Positions 23,417 through 36,150 of a DNA stretch of 64,000 nucleotides are shown one piece after another. The position numbers and the translations under genes were made by a program. This DNA is from Allantophomopsis cytisporea (Eukaryota > Ascomycota > Leotiomycetes > Phacidiales > Phacidiaceae): positions 1,178,001 to 1,242,000 of the forward strand of contig CP103023.1 in assembly GCA_024752435.1 (NCBI GenBank), written 5' to 3'. Each line of letters starts with the position of its first letter. Position 1 is the stretch's first letter. Below the pieces are notes generated by a model, which worked only from the letters and a program-made list of their open reading frames with translations, had not been told where the DNA came from and searched no databases.

Positions 23417-25775
23417 AATGATAGTTTTTGGAGATGATAAGAGGATAGTCTGTGTGCACGTATATTTTCTTCTCCGTGCAAGAAAGTCAAAGAGTTTCTA
23501 GGATGAAAGCAGTTTGTAAAGAGTAATAGAGGATGGCAAATTCAAGGTAAGGTAAGTGGGTAGGCAGAGAGTATGGGGAAATGCGTCGAGAATATATCAA
23601 GAAGTTTGGGAAGTAGCCAAAGCAAGGTAGGCAGGTAAAGTTTATATGGTTTGCACTGAGCGGAAGATGGTCATACAGAAAAGTAAAATAAGAACTCCAC
23701 ATCTGGATATAGAGTAATAAGGTAGTAAGATGTGTAATCGTAAGTCTACACGCCATTAATACCACACGCAGCCCAACCCAGCTCAGCCCAGGTCATTCCA
23801 GTGCCGGTCAGTCTCACCTACCTTGGCCACACGCAGGTAGAAACACAAGCACAAGCAAAAGCAAAGGCACGTACTAGAATAACCTCGACTCTCTCCGCAG
23901 CCAGAGGAGAGTGCCCAGTCCACTCGTGACCTTGCAATATGAGTCTACTACGTAAGGCTGAGGAGGCCGGTGCCAAGGCGTATCTTCATCTCTATCTCCA
24001 ATCTGAGAGGGAGGGAACGCTCCAAAGCTATCCACAACCACTCACTCCATTCCATCTTTCTGACTCCATGCTTTCCCTCGACACTTTGTAGATCCTCGAG
24101 GGATCTGAAGGTTCAATTTCAGACGTCAAATACCGGTCTAGACTCAGATTAAGGATTCGTCGCTACAGTACGGTACTTCGTTGACCTTCCATGGCCCATA
24201 ATTCCACCTGTGTCAAAGGGAGCATCTACCCCCCTGCTTCGAGCATCTCAGAATGAATGCGCTCCACAGAGCAAGTCGCCGGGAAATCCGACGCTCGAAT
24301 CGAATATCATTATGAAGCCACAGTAGCCACAGCAGGCATCAGACCGCCAAGTTTGCCCGCACCAAAAGTGGTTCTGGTGGGAAATCCCCCACCCCACAGA
24401 TGACACAATCCTCACCATACTCAGGCAGACGAAACAAGGGCAAATCTGCAGTAGTACTCTATTCTTGGAGCGGATAGGTGGGCAGGAAAGACAGGGAGGG
24501 TGAGCACATCTCTATCGAATCGCACATCGCATATCGCACATCAGTCAAGACGTGGATGATCAGGAAGACAATCATCGATGTATTCATCGTTGACTGAGAT
24601 TTCACTGTGACTGAACTGCTCTTAGGGCTGATCGAACGGAGTAGAGATGAGATCGGACTCGAGAGTTCAAATATGTACTTGGAGTTGATGGCTCGGCACC
24701 TCACCCATGGAACTACTCCTCGGTTCGTTTCCGAACAATGCAGAGGCTGAGAGGATTGGTAGGCTGGGGGCGTCAATTGAACTTACCGGTCAAGCACGAG
24801 GCCTTACCCGAGCTTGGCGCGCTATTCAGAACCTTGAAATCAACGTCGACATCGATACGTACCAAGAACTTCCGTAGTTGTAATATCATAAAATAATGAA
24901 AATTCGCACAACACACATCTGGCGTCCCACTGTCAGATATTCTTCGACCCGAATTCCTTTCCTGATTACTTTTGGATGTGGGAGGTGAACTGTATTTGGA
25001 TGTCATTTTGGGGGTGAGGGGATGTCATCTGCCCTATTCATAGACCTTCCATCATCTCGTTATGATTAGCGATATTTGCTGTCTCAGCGGACAGTTCCAG
25101 TATTTCCGTCACTCAGCTACACCAGGGATCAGGACAGGGATAAGATATTCTAGACCATTAATAGGCGCCCTCCGTAAGTGATGGATGAATGTCTAAGCCG
25201 ACAAGATTCTTCATCGATGGAACACTAATATTGGAGAAAACAATCCTGGGAAAGGAGGAAAGAAGGGGGAGGGGGCGGATTTACTTATGAAGTATGTTTC
25301 CTATGCATTTAGAGGTTTACGTACCTAGTAGGGGAGATTCTGGACACTTGACTTATCTTCTAAATGGTTGGCGGCGTAGTTGACGATTCGTGAGCTGGAG
25401 GAAGATAGTGGTGGGTGCATGGAAGGAAGATGATAGTTCGTGGGGTCTGACGTGTTGACAATGTCATAATTACCATGCAGATAGACACCTTATGTATACA
25501 CATTCACAGGTATAAGAACCCCTCTTCATTGTGTAATAATAGTGACTTACACTCACCTATCCTTACTCCATGCTTCTTCTACTCTCCTAAGTCATTTCTA
25601 ACTGAAACCCTTGTCGAACCTCAAATCATATCGGGCCCGGATGTTGAATATCACAAGGATCGATTACGGCCAAGCTGAGTCATAGAATAAGTTATGGGTT
25701 TGCAGGTGTGAAAGTTTTGGTCCAGAGATGATGTTAGCTGGATTTTGAGTAATTATTTCATATCTAAGGAAGCCT
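23417..25775. other. 2.4-kb gene-poor region
   Basis: A patchwork of short open frames without family resemblance. A minus-strand frame from ATG 25006 (77 codons) could be a first exon, but no continuation is convincing. No RNA gene or mobile element seen. Confidence 0.4.
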
Positions 25776-26668
25776 TCAGCCGTTAGTGAGTAGAATGCCC
25801 TCAGCAAGAGCAGGATCAAGCTCACTGATCTGGGTGGCATTGACAAGAGCTTTTGGTTCCCGTGTCAAGAATCGATACGATATCTTCGGAGGTGATAGAG
25901 ATAGCATCGGTATGAGTTCCATCGAGATGTGTCTTTCGAAAGATTGGAGGAGTCGATCGACATCGTCGTCGTTGACAAGATGAACGCAGTCAAGTAAAGC
26001 CAATTATGCGCGTGAAAGGCCTGTGGCTTCCTCTGCTGGTCACTGAGAATGTGGAATCTGTGGGGTTGGTAGAGTCGTTTCCATCTTGTATGGAATTGAT
26101 CAGCGATCAACAATGATTAATAGAGATACTTTTAAGCGATTCAAAGAAAGTCGGTTTCAGGAGATTGTGATGATGCCGTCTGCTGCTGCTGTGCAGAGTC
26201 CGAATTAAATGCCGCTATGGTAGCCTCAGCTAATGTTGTACTTCTCAACTCTACATCGCTAGACGCCGTATCGAAGATACCCTGAATAGCTGTTGGAGGT
26301 TCATAGGATTCATAAGATTCATAAATCGTATCAATGCCATATTCCAGATTGTCTAGTGCCTCAAACATAATACGCAGTACCAAACTGAACTTGGCCTCAT
26401 CGGTAAAAGTCCTTTTGGAATCATCCCAGATATCACGAAGGATATTCTTACGCAGCCTTCCCTGGCTCCGAGTAAGGTTGTTGCAGCCCAATTCGAAATC
26501 CCAAATGTCTGCCAGGGATTCCCGACGATCGACTAGCCTACGGAGAAAGTCCTCAAATGCCCCCAGCTGATCCGAACAACCTTTGGCCCAAGAGAATTCT
26601 CCGCTTTGCATCTGGAGTACGGACCTTCCTCTCGGCTTTGGAAAGAGATTCGTTAAGGAAGCTGGCAT
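25776..26668 (-). pseudogene. Decayed or disrupted protein-coding gene, unknown function
   Basis: A minus-strand frame from ATG 26668 encodes 175 residues of protein-like composition (PKPRGRSVLQMQSGEFSWAK, GAFEDFLRRLVDRRESLADIW, FSLVLRIMFEALDNLEYGIDTIYESYE) ending at 26141. Downstream, a second frame (26003-25776) again looks like protein (CVHLVNDDDVDRLLQSFE, PKISYRFLTREPKALVNATQISELDPALAEGIL), but it begins after a stop, has no ATG and has no splice acceptor at its head. The two frames differ. The simplest reading is one gene broken by frameshifts and stops; a missed intron structure is possible. The first part weakly resembles the charged helical region of fungal HeLo-type signalling proteins; that is a guess, not an assignment. 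A CTG/CAG-type Gln run lies near the end of the first frame. Confidence 0.35.
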
Positions 26669-28409
26669 GGATTAGCCTAAGTAGACTTCGTATCGAACGC
26701 CGTCGATGCTGTTGAAATCGGTGGGTGTTGTAGTAGACAAGTGAAATAAACCAGGCTTCAAGAATTACCCTTCTATAAGCACCATCTTATTTCACTTGAA
26801 CCATAATCATCTTCCACTACCTATTTATAAACACATCAAAGCCATCACTCCACAGTCCACAGTCCACATCAACCCACCTTTCCCTCAAATTCGCCTCGAC
26901 CTCTCCTCCGAGATGACATACACTCCAGCAGAACCTCCCCTTCTACTGCAACATCGCCAAGAACAACAACAAGATATCACCTGAGCCAGATTAAGAAAGA
27001 ACCATCAGACTCAGCTCTAAAATTCACAGATGACTACCCCGGAAAAAAGCAGCTCCTTTATAAGATACAGATTCGGTACATAGTTACAGATACTAATGTG
27101 TCAGAGATCAAGAGCAATGGATGGTACGGCACTGTGTACTCAAACAGAAACCGAAATACGGTCACTTCAGGTCTGAGATAACAAGTTTCCATCTTCATCA
27201 TCATCGATTCCGCACTCGTTATCGTCACTTTTTTTTCCCTTCCTCATCATCATTATTGATTTCATAGTCCTCAAAGACAACACTCTTACACAAAACATCC
27301 GCTAAGAAAGCAAGTAATAGTGCTTCGTCATATCTACTTAGTAGTATTAATAGTTTTGTTGAGATAGCGGCATACGAAGTCTAAGTGAAGTGTTGATCGT
27401 TAGGTAGTAAGTGGTGACAGAGTAGAATAGAAGTAGTAGCAGCAGCGACGACAGTAGATCACATAACTTCAACCTCACCTCTTCTCACTCCAACACTCCA
27501 TCAACAATTACACAGTTCAAGATATCACAATAGATCAAATCTCCAAATCACATCCCATCACAAAGCAAGAAAAAGAACATTTGAAAAGATTTCATCAGCT
27601 ACCTACTACCCACTACCTACAACCTTACAAATACTCCCTGGCCCTTCTGCCTCCGCCTCCGATTCCCTCAGCCACCCATTCGTGACAAGCTACAGCATCA
27701 TCTTCCTCATAAGCCCCTCACAATCCCAAAAAAGCACAATTTCAACTCCCACCACACCAAAACACCAATCTGTATGCTTGATTCCGTACGTCCCTTAAAA
27801 ACGCAAAAACAACCCACTTCACAAAGAAACACAAAAGACAAAAAAGAAGAGAAGAAAAAAAAGGGAAAATAGAAAAAAGAGCTTTCAAGAGGAAGGAAAG
27901 GAAAGCAGATTATATATATGTACAAAGTATCCTTCTGGAATGTTGAGTTCATCCTCGTGGCCTCCCTCAGAGCAAGGGAAGCGGAGGTATGTAAAGTCTG
28001 TAGCGATATAGTAGCAAGAAACAGTTTTGTCAAGAGCGAGGCATGCAGCGGCACAGCACGGCAACAGCAACAACTCAGTATTGCAGGAGTCCCAACCAGA
28101 AAGGAAAAAGGAAATCACAGCAACAAGCGGCCCAACTTTCTACACCAGCAATCCTGTAGATGTATGTGTATGTGTATGTGAGCCAGCACGGGCTAGGACA
28201 GATATGCAACATCAAGAAATACAGAGCAGTGGGCGAAAACAGTGCCGAGGGGTCGTCAATGAGCGTGTAAACATTATGTGGTTTGGTCAGCCGACAATCT
28301 CAAAGACGACGTTCCGTGAGCACCTCGGTCTCGTATCCCGTTAGCGAAAACGCCGTGATATCATACACTCAGCCAGCACCAGGTCAACCTTCTTGGGGAA
28401 AGATCCAGT
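26669..28409. other. 1.7-kb intergenic region
   Basis: Includes the 3' region of the bZIP gene. Purine-rich tract at about 27835-27905. No credible gene seen on either strand. Confidence 0.45.
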
Positions 28410-30245
28410 CTACGAGTAGCGACGTGGCATACCCTGCCCAGCCATAACAGGTTGTTGGTGTTGCATACCACCAGCCATGCCGTATGGGTTCATCTGACCG
28501 CCAGGGTAGCCATCCATGATACCCGCCATGTTCATGTGCTGCAAGCCTTGTTGCTGGGAGATAGGGCAGTCCTTGTGTCCAAGAAGGAGGGTCTTAAGCT
28601 GGACTATTTCGTCTCGGAGCTGAGTGACCTGCGTGCTGAGCACGTCGTTCTCCTGGCTAAACATCTCTACTTTCTGCTGAAGATTGGCGAGCCACTGCTT
28701 CTTACGTTGACGACATTTTAAGGCGGCAACCCTGATGTTGTTAGTCTTATGTTTTGAGAGATAGATATTCGGGAAGAGGGAATGCATAACATACCTGTTA
28801 CGTTCAAGGAAGTTCTTTCGTTTTTCTTCGTCAGTCATCTTTCTACCGTTGGCATTGTATTCATCCTTGCTCATATCAGGCTCCTCATCAGATGGTGGTT
28901 CAGGTTCCATAGCAGACATCGCTGAACCGTTGTTGGCTTTCGACTTCTTGGAGGCAGGGGTCTTGGTAGGCGTATCATCTGTTCTCTTGCGTCCATTTGT
29001 TGACGCAGCGTTAGATGCGGTGCTACCTCTTTTCCCTTTGCCACGGGTGTTTGGTCGCGACTGGTCATTCTCATCGGAGCCTCCACTCATCTCGCTGGTA
29101 CCGCGAGCAGATCCAGACATTGCTGTGCCAATGGAGCCATTGGTCTGACGATTTCTCATGTTTGGCGAGGTCTCGACAGAGTGGTTAACAAGTGAGTTGG
29201 GTTGAGGGTGAGCATGTACGGGTTGAGACTGGGCCATCTGGTAGTTATTCGACGAACCATTGCCATTGCGAGCTTGTGCGAGAAGGTACAATCCATTGGC
29301 AGCATCGTTAGCATCGTGCTGTCCGAATGGATCGGAATTTTGAGGTTGAGGTGGCTTGACGTCCATGCCGTTAGTCTGCTCCGTAGGTTGTGAGGTGACC
29401 TTGTTCTGTTGAGCGAGTTGGGCTTGCTTTTGGTTGGTCGAAGCCACCATGGCACTGCGATGGAAATCAAGTGTACCTGGAGTAGCACCTCCACTTGCAA
29501 GCTGATTGAAAAGTGCTTGGGAGTTTGGGCTGGCAGCTGGGAACATAGATCCACTACCACCAGGTGTCATACCCGTACGAAGGGATGACTCGTTTGGGGT
29601 GGGGAATGCCGCACGAAGATGATGACCGTCACCGAAGTAATCACCAGCGGGACCAGAAAGCATAGCCGGACTGAGAGGACCAGTTCTTAGAGAACCTGCC
29701 CAATTGAAAGGAGTATTACCTCCTCCAGGCAATAATGAAGCTGGTGACGTCAATGCTGCGACGGACGGAAGTTTTGTTCCACCTGGAGTCTCTACCGAAC
29801 CAGTTCCACCAAAGGATTGTTCAAATGGATTGGGTTCGAAGGACAGATGTGTTCCGTGAGCAGCAGAGAAGTAATCGGGAGTATTTGATACTTGTGGCGC
29901 GGGTCGAGGTGGAGGGGCAAGCGGTTGTGTTGTCTCTGCATTTGTTGGTGGTTCTGACTTGACTGCTGTATCTGAGGGAACATTCGAGTCTGCAGGAACT
30001 TCTTTCGGGGACAGTTAGCACTTGATTCTTGAGAAGGCTTGGCGGACGACGAAAGTCGATGCATTCTCGGACGACGAGCAAGAGGAGGAGGACGACGGCG
30101 ACGGCGAGGTCAGCGGAGGGGAGGGAGGGAGGGAGTATTGGAGAAGGCAGCGATCATACATACCTATTGAGGGTACTGATGCATTGGTCGTCACGGGGGA
30201 CTTCTCGTCTCCTTTCTTGTTGGCGTCGGGAGGTGAATTGCCCAT
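28410..30245 (-). CDS. ATF1: Atf1-type bZIP transcription factor (stress-activated MAPK target), 536 aa
   Basis: Three exons: 30245-30164, 30001-28795 and 28731-28410 (introns 162 and 63 nt), giving 536 aa. The last intron cuts the bZIP basic region between NFLERN and RVAALKCRQRKK; splicing rebuilds the signature N-x7-R. The leucine zipper follows (VEMFSQENDVLSTQVTQLRDEIVQLKTLLLGH). The N-terminal part contains the Aft1-type regions of Atf1 homologues (PDYFSAAHGTHLSFEPNPFEQSFGG; LTSPASLLPGGGNTPFNW; ALFNQLASGGATPGTLDFHR), which in fission yeast carry osmotic-stress and recombination functions. Several SP/TP sites could be phosphorylated by a Hog1/Sty1-type kinase. The protein should act in the nucleus on CRE-like sites in stress, sporulation and, in plant pathogens, virulence genes. 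Its upstream region exceeds 4 kb and is rich in repeats, so control may be elaborate. Confidence 0.94.
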
Positions 30246-31566
30246 TGTGGTGATGATGGAGGAAGTGGGGATTGGGGTGTACAGTGGTCGCGACGTCGCG
30301 ATGACGACGTGGGTGGTGCTACAGTAGAAAACAACCTTCTTACGGGCTACTGTACTGGCAGATGATTTGCCAAGTTGATTAATGGCACGTAAATTGGTTG
30401 GTCGAAAGTCGATGAGTGCACTCCGTAACTGATGTCACAGAGTCTACAAGCCTATGACGTGTGAAGGACGTGGAATCCTAGCCAAAGCTTCTGTTAAAAT
30501 CCTCTTGTCTCTCTGCCGCATAAACCGAACAAATACGAGCGAACATCAACTCACCAATTTTCCCTTTTCTTTCAGAAATCCCTTATATATACGGGTGTGT
30601 TCCTGATCCGTCTTTAATGATACGAATTGTTTTTTGTTTGTCTTCCCCGGAAGCGCAGGTGGGAAAGTTGGTGATGTGGGTTTTTTTCTGGTTCGTCGAT
30701 TGGTAATCGCAAGGTGGGCGGATGCGAGTTCCTCGAGGGATGTGCGTTGACGGTCGCGCGCGAAGGGGTGGGACACGGTACAAGACGTGGAAAAATGGTG
30801 AGTATCAAAGCCAGTGGATAATGTCGTCTCTTCGATCAAGCTCGATACGATGGGATGAGTGCAGATTTTTCGTATGGTGGTCGGGTCAGCGAGTGAGTGA
30901 GTGAGTGAGTAGGATAAGTGCTTGAGTCTTTTGAGGGTTTTTGGATTATCGGAGGTTGACTCGACTCTTTCGAGGGTGTCGGTATTGATTTTTTGCGACA
31001 CAGACCGAAGGGATTTCGTGCTGTGAGTGGCGAGTTTGTGAGTAAACGATCGGGAAAAGCCCCCTTACAAAAGTCCAAACGGGCGTGTAGTCTGCTCTGT
31101 GATGTATGTTCCTTTCTCCGACGCAGCACTGCAAATCCACGTCGCAGTCGCAGTCGCAATCCAAATCCAAATCCTTTTTTCTTTTCCCGAACTGCACTGA
31201 AATGCGAGCGGCAAAAGGAGTCGAATGCGACTAGAAGCGTATCTACTGAAAGGAGCAGGAGAATCAACTACTACTTTCTTTCCACTCGGGTGCTTCTTTT
31301 TGGGTGTGGTGCTGTTTTGGGATTTTGTCACGCACTTTGGGGTGAGATTTTTCCCTTTTCCCTTTTCTTTCTCCCCTCTCTCTCTTTCTTCTCTTCCTCC
31401 TTTTCTGCTGTCTGTTTTTTTGCCTTTTGTTCTGTTTTTACTTGCCCGAGACGATTATCTATTCTCGGAAATTCCACAGTTTGACAGGCTTATCCGTTGT
31501 TTCTGCCTTGTGCGTTGGGCCAGGAGAGAATTGGGTGGTCGTCTTTCTGTTCGGAAAAGATGTTCA

Positions 31567-31567
31567 A

Positions 31568-31596
<29 letters not shown>
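31567..31596. repeat. Perfect ATG/CAT microsatellite, 10 copies
   Basis: Thirty bases of perfect trinucleotide repeat in the upstream region of ATF1. Likely length-variable between strains. Confidence 0.9.
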
Positions 31597-31598
<2 letters not shown>

Positions 31599-31724
31599 AG
31601 GGAGAGTGACGTATGCGTTCGTAAATTAATCGAGTGAGAGAGAGCACCAGAATATGCGACAAAATTTGTGTGGTCAGGTAAGGTGAGGTAAGGTGGTGCA
31701 GTGCGTTTTTTGGTGTGGTACGGG

Positions 31725-31846
31725 GGGGTGTGTGTGGTGTGGGTGTGGGTGTGTGTGTGTGAGCGAGTAGAGTATGTATGTGTATGTAATGTATGTGTGT
31801 GTGTGTGGGAAGGTGGGTGATGGCTGATGGCTGATGGCTGATGGCT
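31725..31846. repeat. GT-rich simple sequence and four copies of GATGGCT
   Basis: A GT-rich tract (about 31725-31810) with CACA/TGTG alternation, then four perfect 7-mers at 31819-31846. On the ATF1 coding strand this is CA-rich. Confidence 0.85.
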
Positions 31847-33289
31847 GGGGATTGCGGGTGTGGATGTGCGTGAATGCGTGAGAGACTCAGGCACGCGCTG
31901 AGCAATTACCAATAATTCAACACCCCCCCCCTTCAATCGTCTTCAATCGTCTTCAATCTTTAACCTTTCAATCACTCGACTCTCTCGGTACGTGTCTCTT
32001 CTTCTCTTCTTCTCTTCTTCTCCGTTTAACCTCACAATCTACTCAAACTCGAGTGAGGGTGAGGATGAGAGTAAGGGTAGGAATACAATCACAACAGCAA
32101 AACACAAGTATGTGTATGTGTACGTGAAATGTGAGAGAGTGCGAGTGTGAGTGATTCTATGGATGCAGGTATGTATGTAGCAGTAGTCAAGAGCGATCTG
32201 ATCTGATCTGATTTGATTATAGATAGACAGACAGATAGACGTGGATAATAAATCAGATGTCTCTCATCGTCCTCTCCTCGATGAGGCTCTGTGTATGCAA
32301 CTGTACAAATGTGCAAATGCGGTTGGATTTGATTGCGATGATGCGCTCGCTTTAATTTTTTTTTTAATTTTCTTTGGGCGGCGGGTGGGAGAGAGAGAGC
32401 GTGGACGATGACGATTCCGAGCAGGAATGAGATCATGGAAGGAAGGGAGAACAAAAGTCTTTTTACGCCTTCGTGTCCCTGCTTTTTCGCCCCCCCCCAA
32501 CCACATCCTCTCGCTTATCCACCAAGTTTGACACCCGGTAGCAAAGGTCACATTACCACCAGTCATGTGTGGGAAAGTGGATCGCATTTTAATGCTTAGG
32601 GAGAGAGAGAGAGAGAGGTGAGAGAAATCGTTCCACCCAATCATAATTGTTAGATTCAAATTCTGCCACACTCACCGTCACGGATAATAATAACAATACT
32701 TCTGTGCATTTCAGTCGGTATTGTTGGAGTATGGAAGATGGAAGCATTATTGGAGGGCTTGATTCCGGTGGGACGATTCATTATTAATCCAAGTGCTGGA
32801 GTATTGGTTGGAGTGGTGAAGTGGTCAACTTTTTGGACTGGCACAGAGTCGGCACGGAGAGGAACGGACACCCACGGAGATATTACATACAGTACGAGCA
32901 GACACTGTCCACTCAGAGTTGATCAATATTATTCAGATGCCTGCGTGAAAGAGCTCATTCGCTCCAACTATTCGCTCCAACCATTCCTTTTAGGTCAATC
33001 ATGGTCCGACACCAGAACACCAGATCGGCAATTCATTCAAATGCTTGTGTCAAGCGACCTATTTACTTATTGTGTACTCTGATGGAGGATGAGACGTGAC
33101 AGCGGTCTATGTATTCCATTTTCCGGTTTCTTTTTCTTCCTCTATTCTATGATTATATGATATGCTTGAAATATACACACATATATATTTATACATACAT
33201 GCATTGTCTTCATCTTTGTATATAATATTCAACTATATAGAAAATATGTCACCCATCGGCTCGGCACCTTTAAACATTCCCACGTCCGG

Positions 33290-33314
33290 CATCGCATCGC
33301 ATCGCATCGCATCG
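33290..33314. repeat. CATCG x5 perfect tandem repeat
   Basis: Five perfect 5-mers in the spacer between ATF1 and the GST-like gene. Confidence 0.9.
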
Positions 33315-33877
33315 AATCTCTGTGTCGTCAGCCTCTGATCACCCAAGCCGTTGAAAAGATTACGGTAGGTAGAGAAAGGCGAGGCACTAACGATCAGAGA
33401 CAAGGTGCGCGGGCAAATACCTCCGAGAGGCTTCCACTCACTCCAGACGTAGTATGATACGCTAGAAGAGCAATAGAACATGGAATTGATGATATCAATA
33501 AAAAAGGGAAATCAAAGCGAGGAAGAATTGAATACTCAACACCTCTCTTCAACGCCCAATATATCTCGATCAATAAGACATATCCCAAATGGATTTTCAT
33601 TTCATATGAAAATAATCGAGACTATCAAGACTATCGAGACGATCGAGATGATTGTGGTATTGATTGAGATGAACGAGATAAGTACGTCGTATCGGTGGGA
33701 GGGTATGCATATAGTAAGATACTTGAAAGAGAGTGCAGGTAAGGCGGTGTACCCAACCACGCACATATGATTCTGCATACAGCAAGTATGTAACATGGCA
33801 TGACGTTGCCCATCACTCCCCCAAACTGCCTAGTCATCCATGACGAGTGCACATAGTCAATCGATACTGTGTACAAC

Positions 33878-33911
33878 ATCAATATAATATCAATATCAAT
33901 ATAATATCAAT
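33878..33911. repeat. Two perfect tandem copies of a 17-bp AT-rich unit
   Basis: The unit ATCAATATAATATCAAT is repeated twice without mismatch. Short, AT-rich, non-coding. Confidence 0.85.
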
Positions 33912-35101
33912 ATCACACCCTCCATTATCAACCATAGATCCAGCCACAATAACCATCCAGTAGAGAAACATATACATCAGAGACAGTCACCAATGAGCAC
34001 TCGAAAACTTCCACGCGAAATACGCGACGATACAACATATATTTGTTTGTATTAGAAATCCATGCAATTCACGCCCCGAATTCACGCGACTGTCGCGCGA
34101 ATCAGATCGAAATGCCAGATGTGCCTATGTGCCGCACGATGAATGAGATGCCAAGACTGAAATATCCATGTGCTGCGCAGTAGCTTCCTGCTTCATCTGA
34201 ATGAAATGCTGTTCATGCCGATGCATTGGATATGCTTGATGATCGGGGTGTCTTACTGATGGTGTACCTCTCATGACTGGGGAGAGAGTATGAGATGTTG
34301 AGTACGATATGGATTAGTTGATGCCTTGAAATGTTTTCTTTGTCCTTGAGATTTGGGTATGGGGAGGATAGGATTACCTAGAAAGAATAATTATAATAAT
34401 TATGGTTATAGTTATAAGAATGGAGAATGTATACAGACAAATCTGCATGCGCATTACATATACCACTGCATGTACATACATTGCGTACTGTGTTTACACG
34501 TGTAAGGCCAGCACGTGCATACATATCGCCGCTCCTAAAAAGCTCCGTATACATGTACTCACCCAGAGTAAGCAACAATATTCAGGTCATACAAAGAGGA
34601 TAATCCTCAAAGTATAATGAAACCACGCCAGTAAGCATATTCAAAGCCCAAAATATCATCATGATACGCACATAGTCCATGAAAAGCGCATCTAGCAAGA
34701 TATCAGCTAGCCCACTTCCCCGCAACCTCGGCTCTCCATTCATCCCCAGATCTTCCCCCACACCTGATCAATATCACCTCGGATACCCATACCATCTTCC
34801 TTCCCAAATTGTAAATAATTATACACACATCACTATACACACATATCTCATAAATACTTCTCTATCATTGCCAAGGTATTACGAGTATACAAATCAGTCA
34901 AGTCAAATTCAATACGCAAGTGACCTTTATCTACGTCTATCTGATTCCGGGCAATCGAAAGGGTTTCAACATCATCATATCTCACCTTACGCAAATCAAT
35001 TCAAGTCACTTGATCTAACAGCAAGTGGAATCAACTCCCACTTCACTGGACTTCAACGCCTATCACCAATCAACAGCCTGCTCTCCACACACATCCTCCA
35101 A

Positions 35102-36150
35102 ATGACTCCCGAAATCATAGTCTATCACTACAAGTTCTCCCCCTACGCCAGACGTATAATCTGGTACCTCCAACTCCGCAAGATCCCCTATACAGAATGT
35201 GTATGTCCCCCCTCCAACTCACGTGCTCATCTATTAACACCCACCAGCTCCAACCCCCAACCATGCCACGCCCCGACCTGACCCTCCTCACAATCGCTCA
35301 CCGCCGCATCCCCATCGTCGCCATAAACCGCGACATCTACATAGACACCCGCCTGATCCTCAGCAAACTCAACTCACTAATCCCCGCCTCAGACACCCAC
35401 CCAGGCCTAACCCCCGCCTCAGCCAAACACTTGACCCCCCTGCTCTCCTCCCTCACAACCTCCACCGGCCTCTTCTTCCACGCAGCAACCCTCATCCCCC
35501 CCACCACCCCCCTCCTAAAAGACCCACACTTCCTCGCCGACCGTACGACCTTCTTCCCACGGCCGCGCGATCGCGACCCCGCCGCCCGCGCCGCCGCCCG
35601 CCCCGAAGCCCTCCTGGAGGTCGCCCGCGCAATGCTCCTGCTGGAGGACATATTGCGCGACGGCCGCGAGTGGATGGTCAGCGGGGCCGTCGGCCCCACC
35701 CAGGCGGACATCGAGGCTGTCTGGCCCTTCCATTGGCTGTGGGGCATGGGTTCTTTGACGCCCGAGCTGACGGGCGGGGCCATTACCCGCGAGCGCTTCC
35801 CGGCGACGTGGGCGTGGATTGAGCGCTTCGATGGGCGCATCAAGGCCGTTGCTGCGGAGAGGGGTCGTGTGGGTAGGGTTGCGGGGGAGGAGGCGGCGAG
35901 GAGGATTTGGGCTGCGGGGTGGGTTGAGGAGGTGGGGCTTGAGGGTGCGGATCCGAGTGGGTTGAAGGGCGGGGAGGTCGTTGAGGTGTGGCCTTTGGAT
36001 TCGGGGAGTGGGCATCATGATCGTGGCGTGCTTGTGGGGTTGTCGTTGGAGGAGGCTGTTGTTGCTGTTGGGCTTGGGGAGAAGGAGGTTCGTTTGCATG
36101 CGCCTAGGCATGGGTTTAGGGTTACGAAGGCTGATGGGGCGAAGTTGTGA
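35102..36150 (+). CDS. Glutathione S-transferase-like protein (N-terminal thioredoxin fold), 333 aa
   Basis: Two exons, 35102-35200 and 35248-36150, with a 47-nt phase-0 intron; 333 aa. The ATG at 35102 is chosen because TPEIIVYHYKFSPYARRIIWYL is the first beta-alpha unit of a GST N-terminal domain; the frame is open further upstream but does not look like protein. After the splice come LQPPTMPRPDLTLL, HRRIPIVAINRDIYIDTRLI (the cis-Pro loop and the glutathione gamma-glutamyl-binding Asp region) and a helical C-terminal domain (ALLEVARAMLLLEDILR; GAVGPTQADIEAVWPFHWLWG; RFPATWAWIERFDGR). Such proteins are common in filamentous fungi; the substrate is unknown and catalytic activity is not assured, as no canonical Tyr/Ser/Cys can be named with certainty. 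Exon 2 is strikingly GC-rich against its AT-rich flanks, C-rich in its first half and G-rich in its second. Confidence 0.85.

Larger units (their letters stand above)
30246..35101. other. 4.9-kb gene-free region upstream of ATF1 and of the GST-like gene
   Basis: No open frame shows family resemblance. The part near ATF1 is pyrimidine- and purine-tract-rich with microsatellites (31567-31596, 31725-31846, 31931-31958), which suggests a long 5' leader or large promoter. The right part is AT-rich, with CATCG x5 (33290-33314) and a duplicated 17-mer (33878-33911). The frame of the GST-like protein is open upstream to 34679, but residues there do not look like protein of that family. Confidence 0.45.

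Noticed and set aside
24773..25006. A 77-codon minus-strand frame starting MTSKYSSPPTSK, possible first exon of a gene
   Set aside because: A GTAAGT-like donor follows, but no downstream exon with protein character could be joined, so it is not supported.
30546..31936. Several long overlapping open frames on both strands upstream of ATF1
   Set aside because: They result from simple repeats and pyrimidine/purine tracts; composition is low in complexity and none resembles a family.
34679..35101. Upstream in-frame extension of the GST-like protein to an ATG at 34679
   Set aside because: The extra 141 residues have no domain character, and the GST fold begins right at the ATG at 35102.
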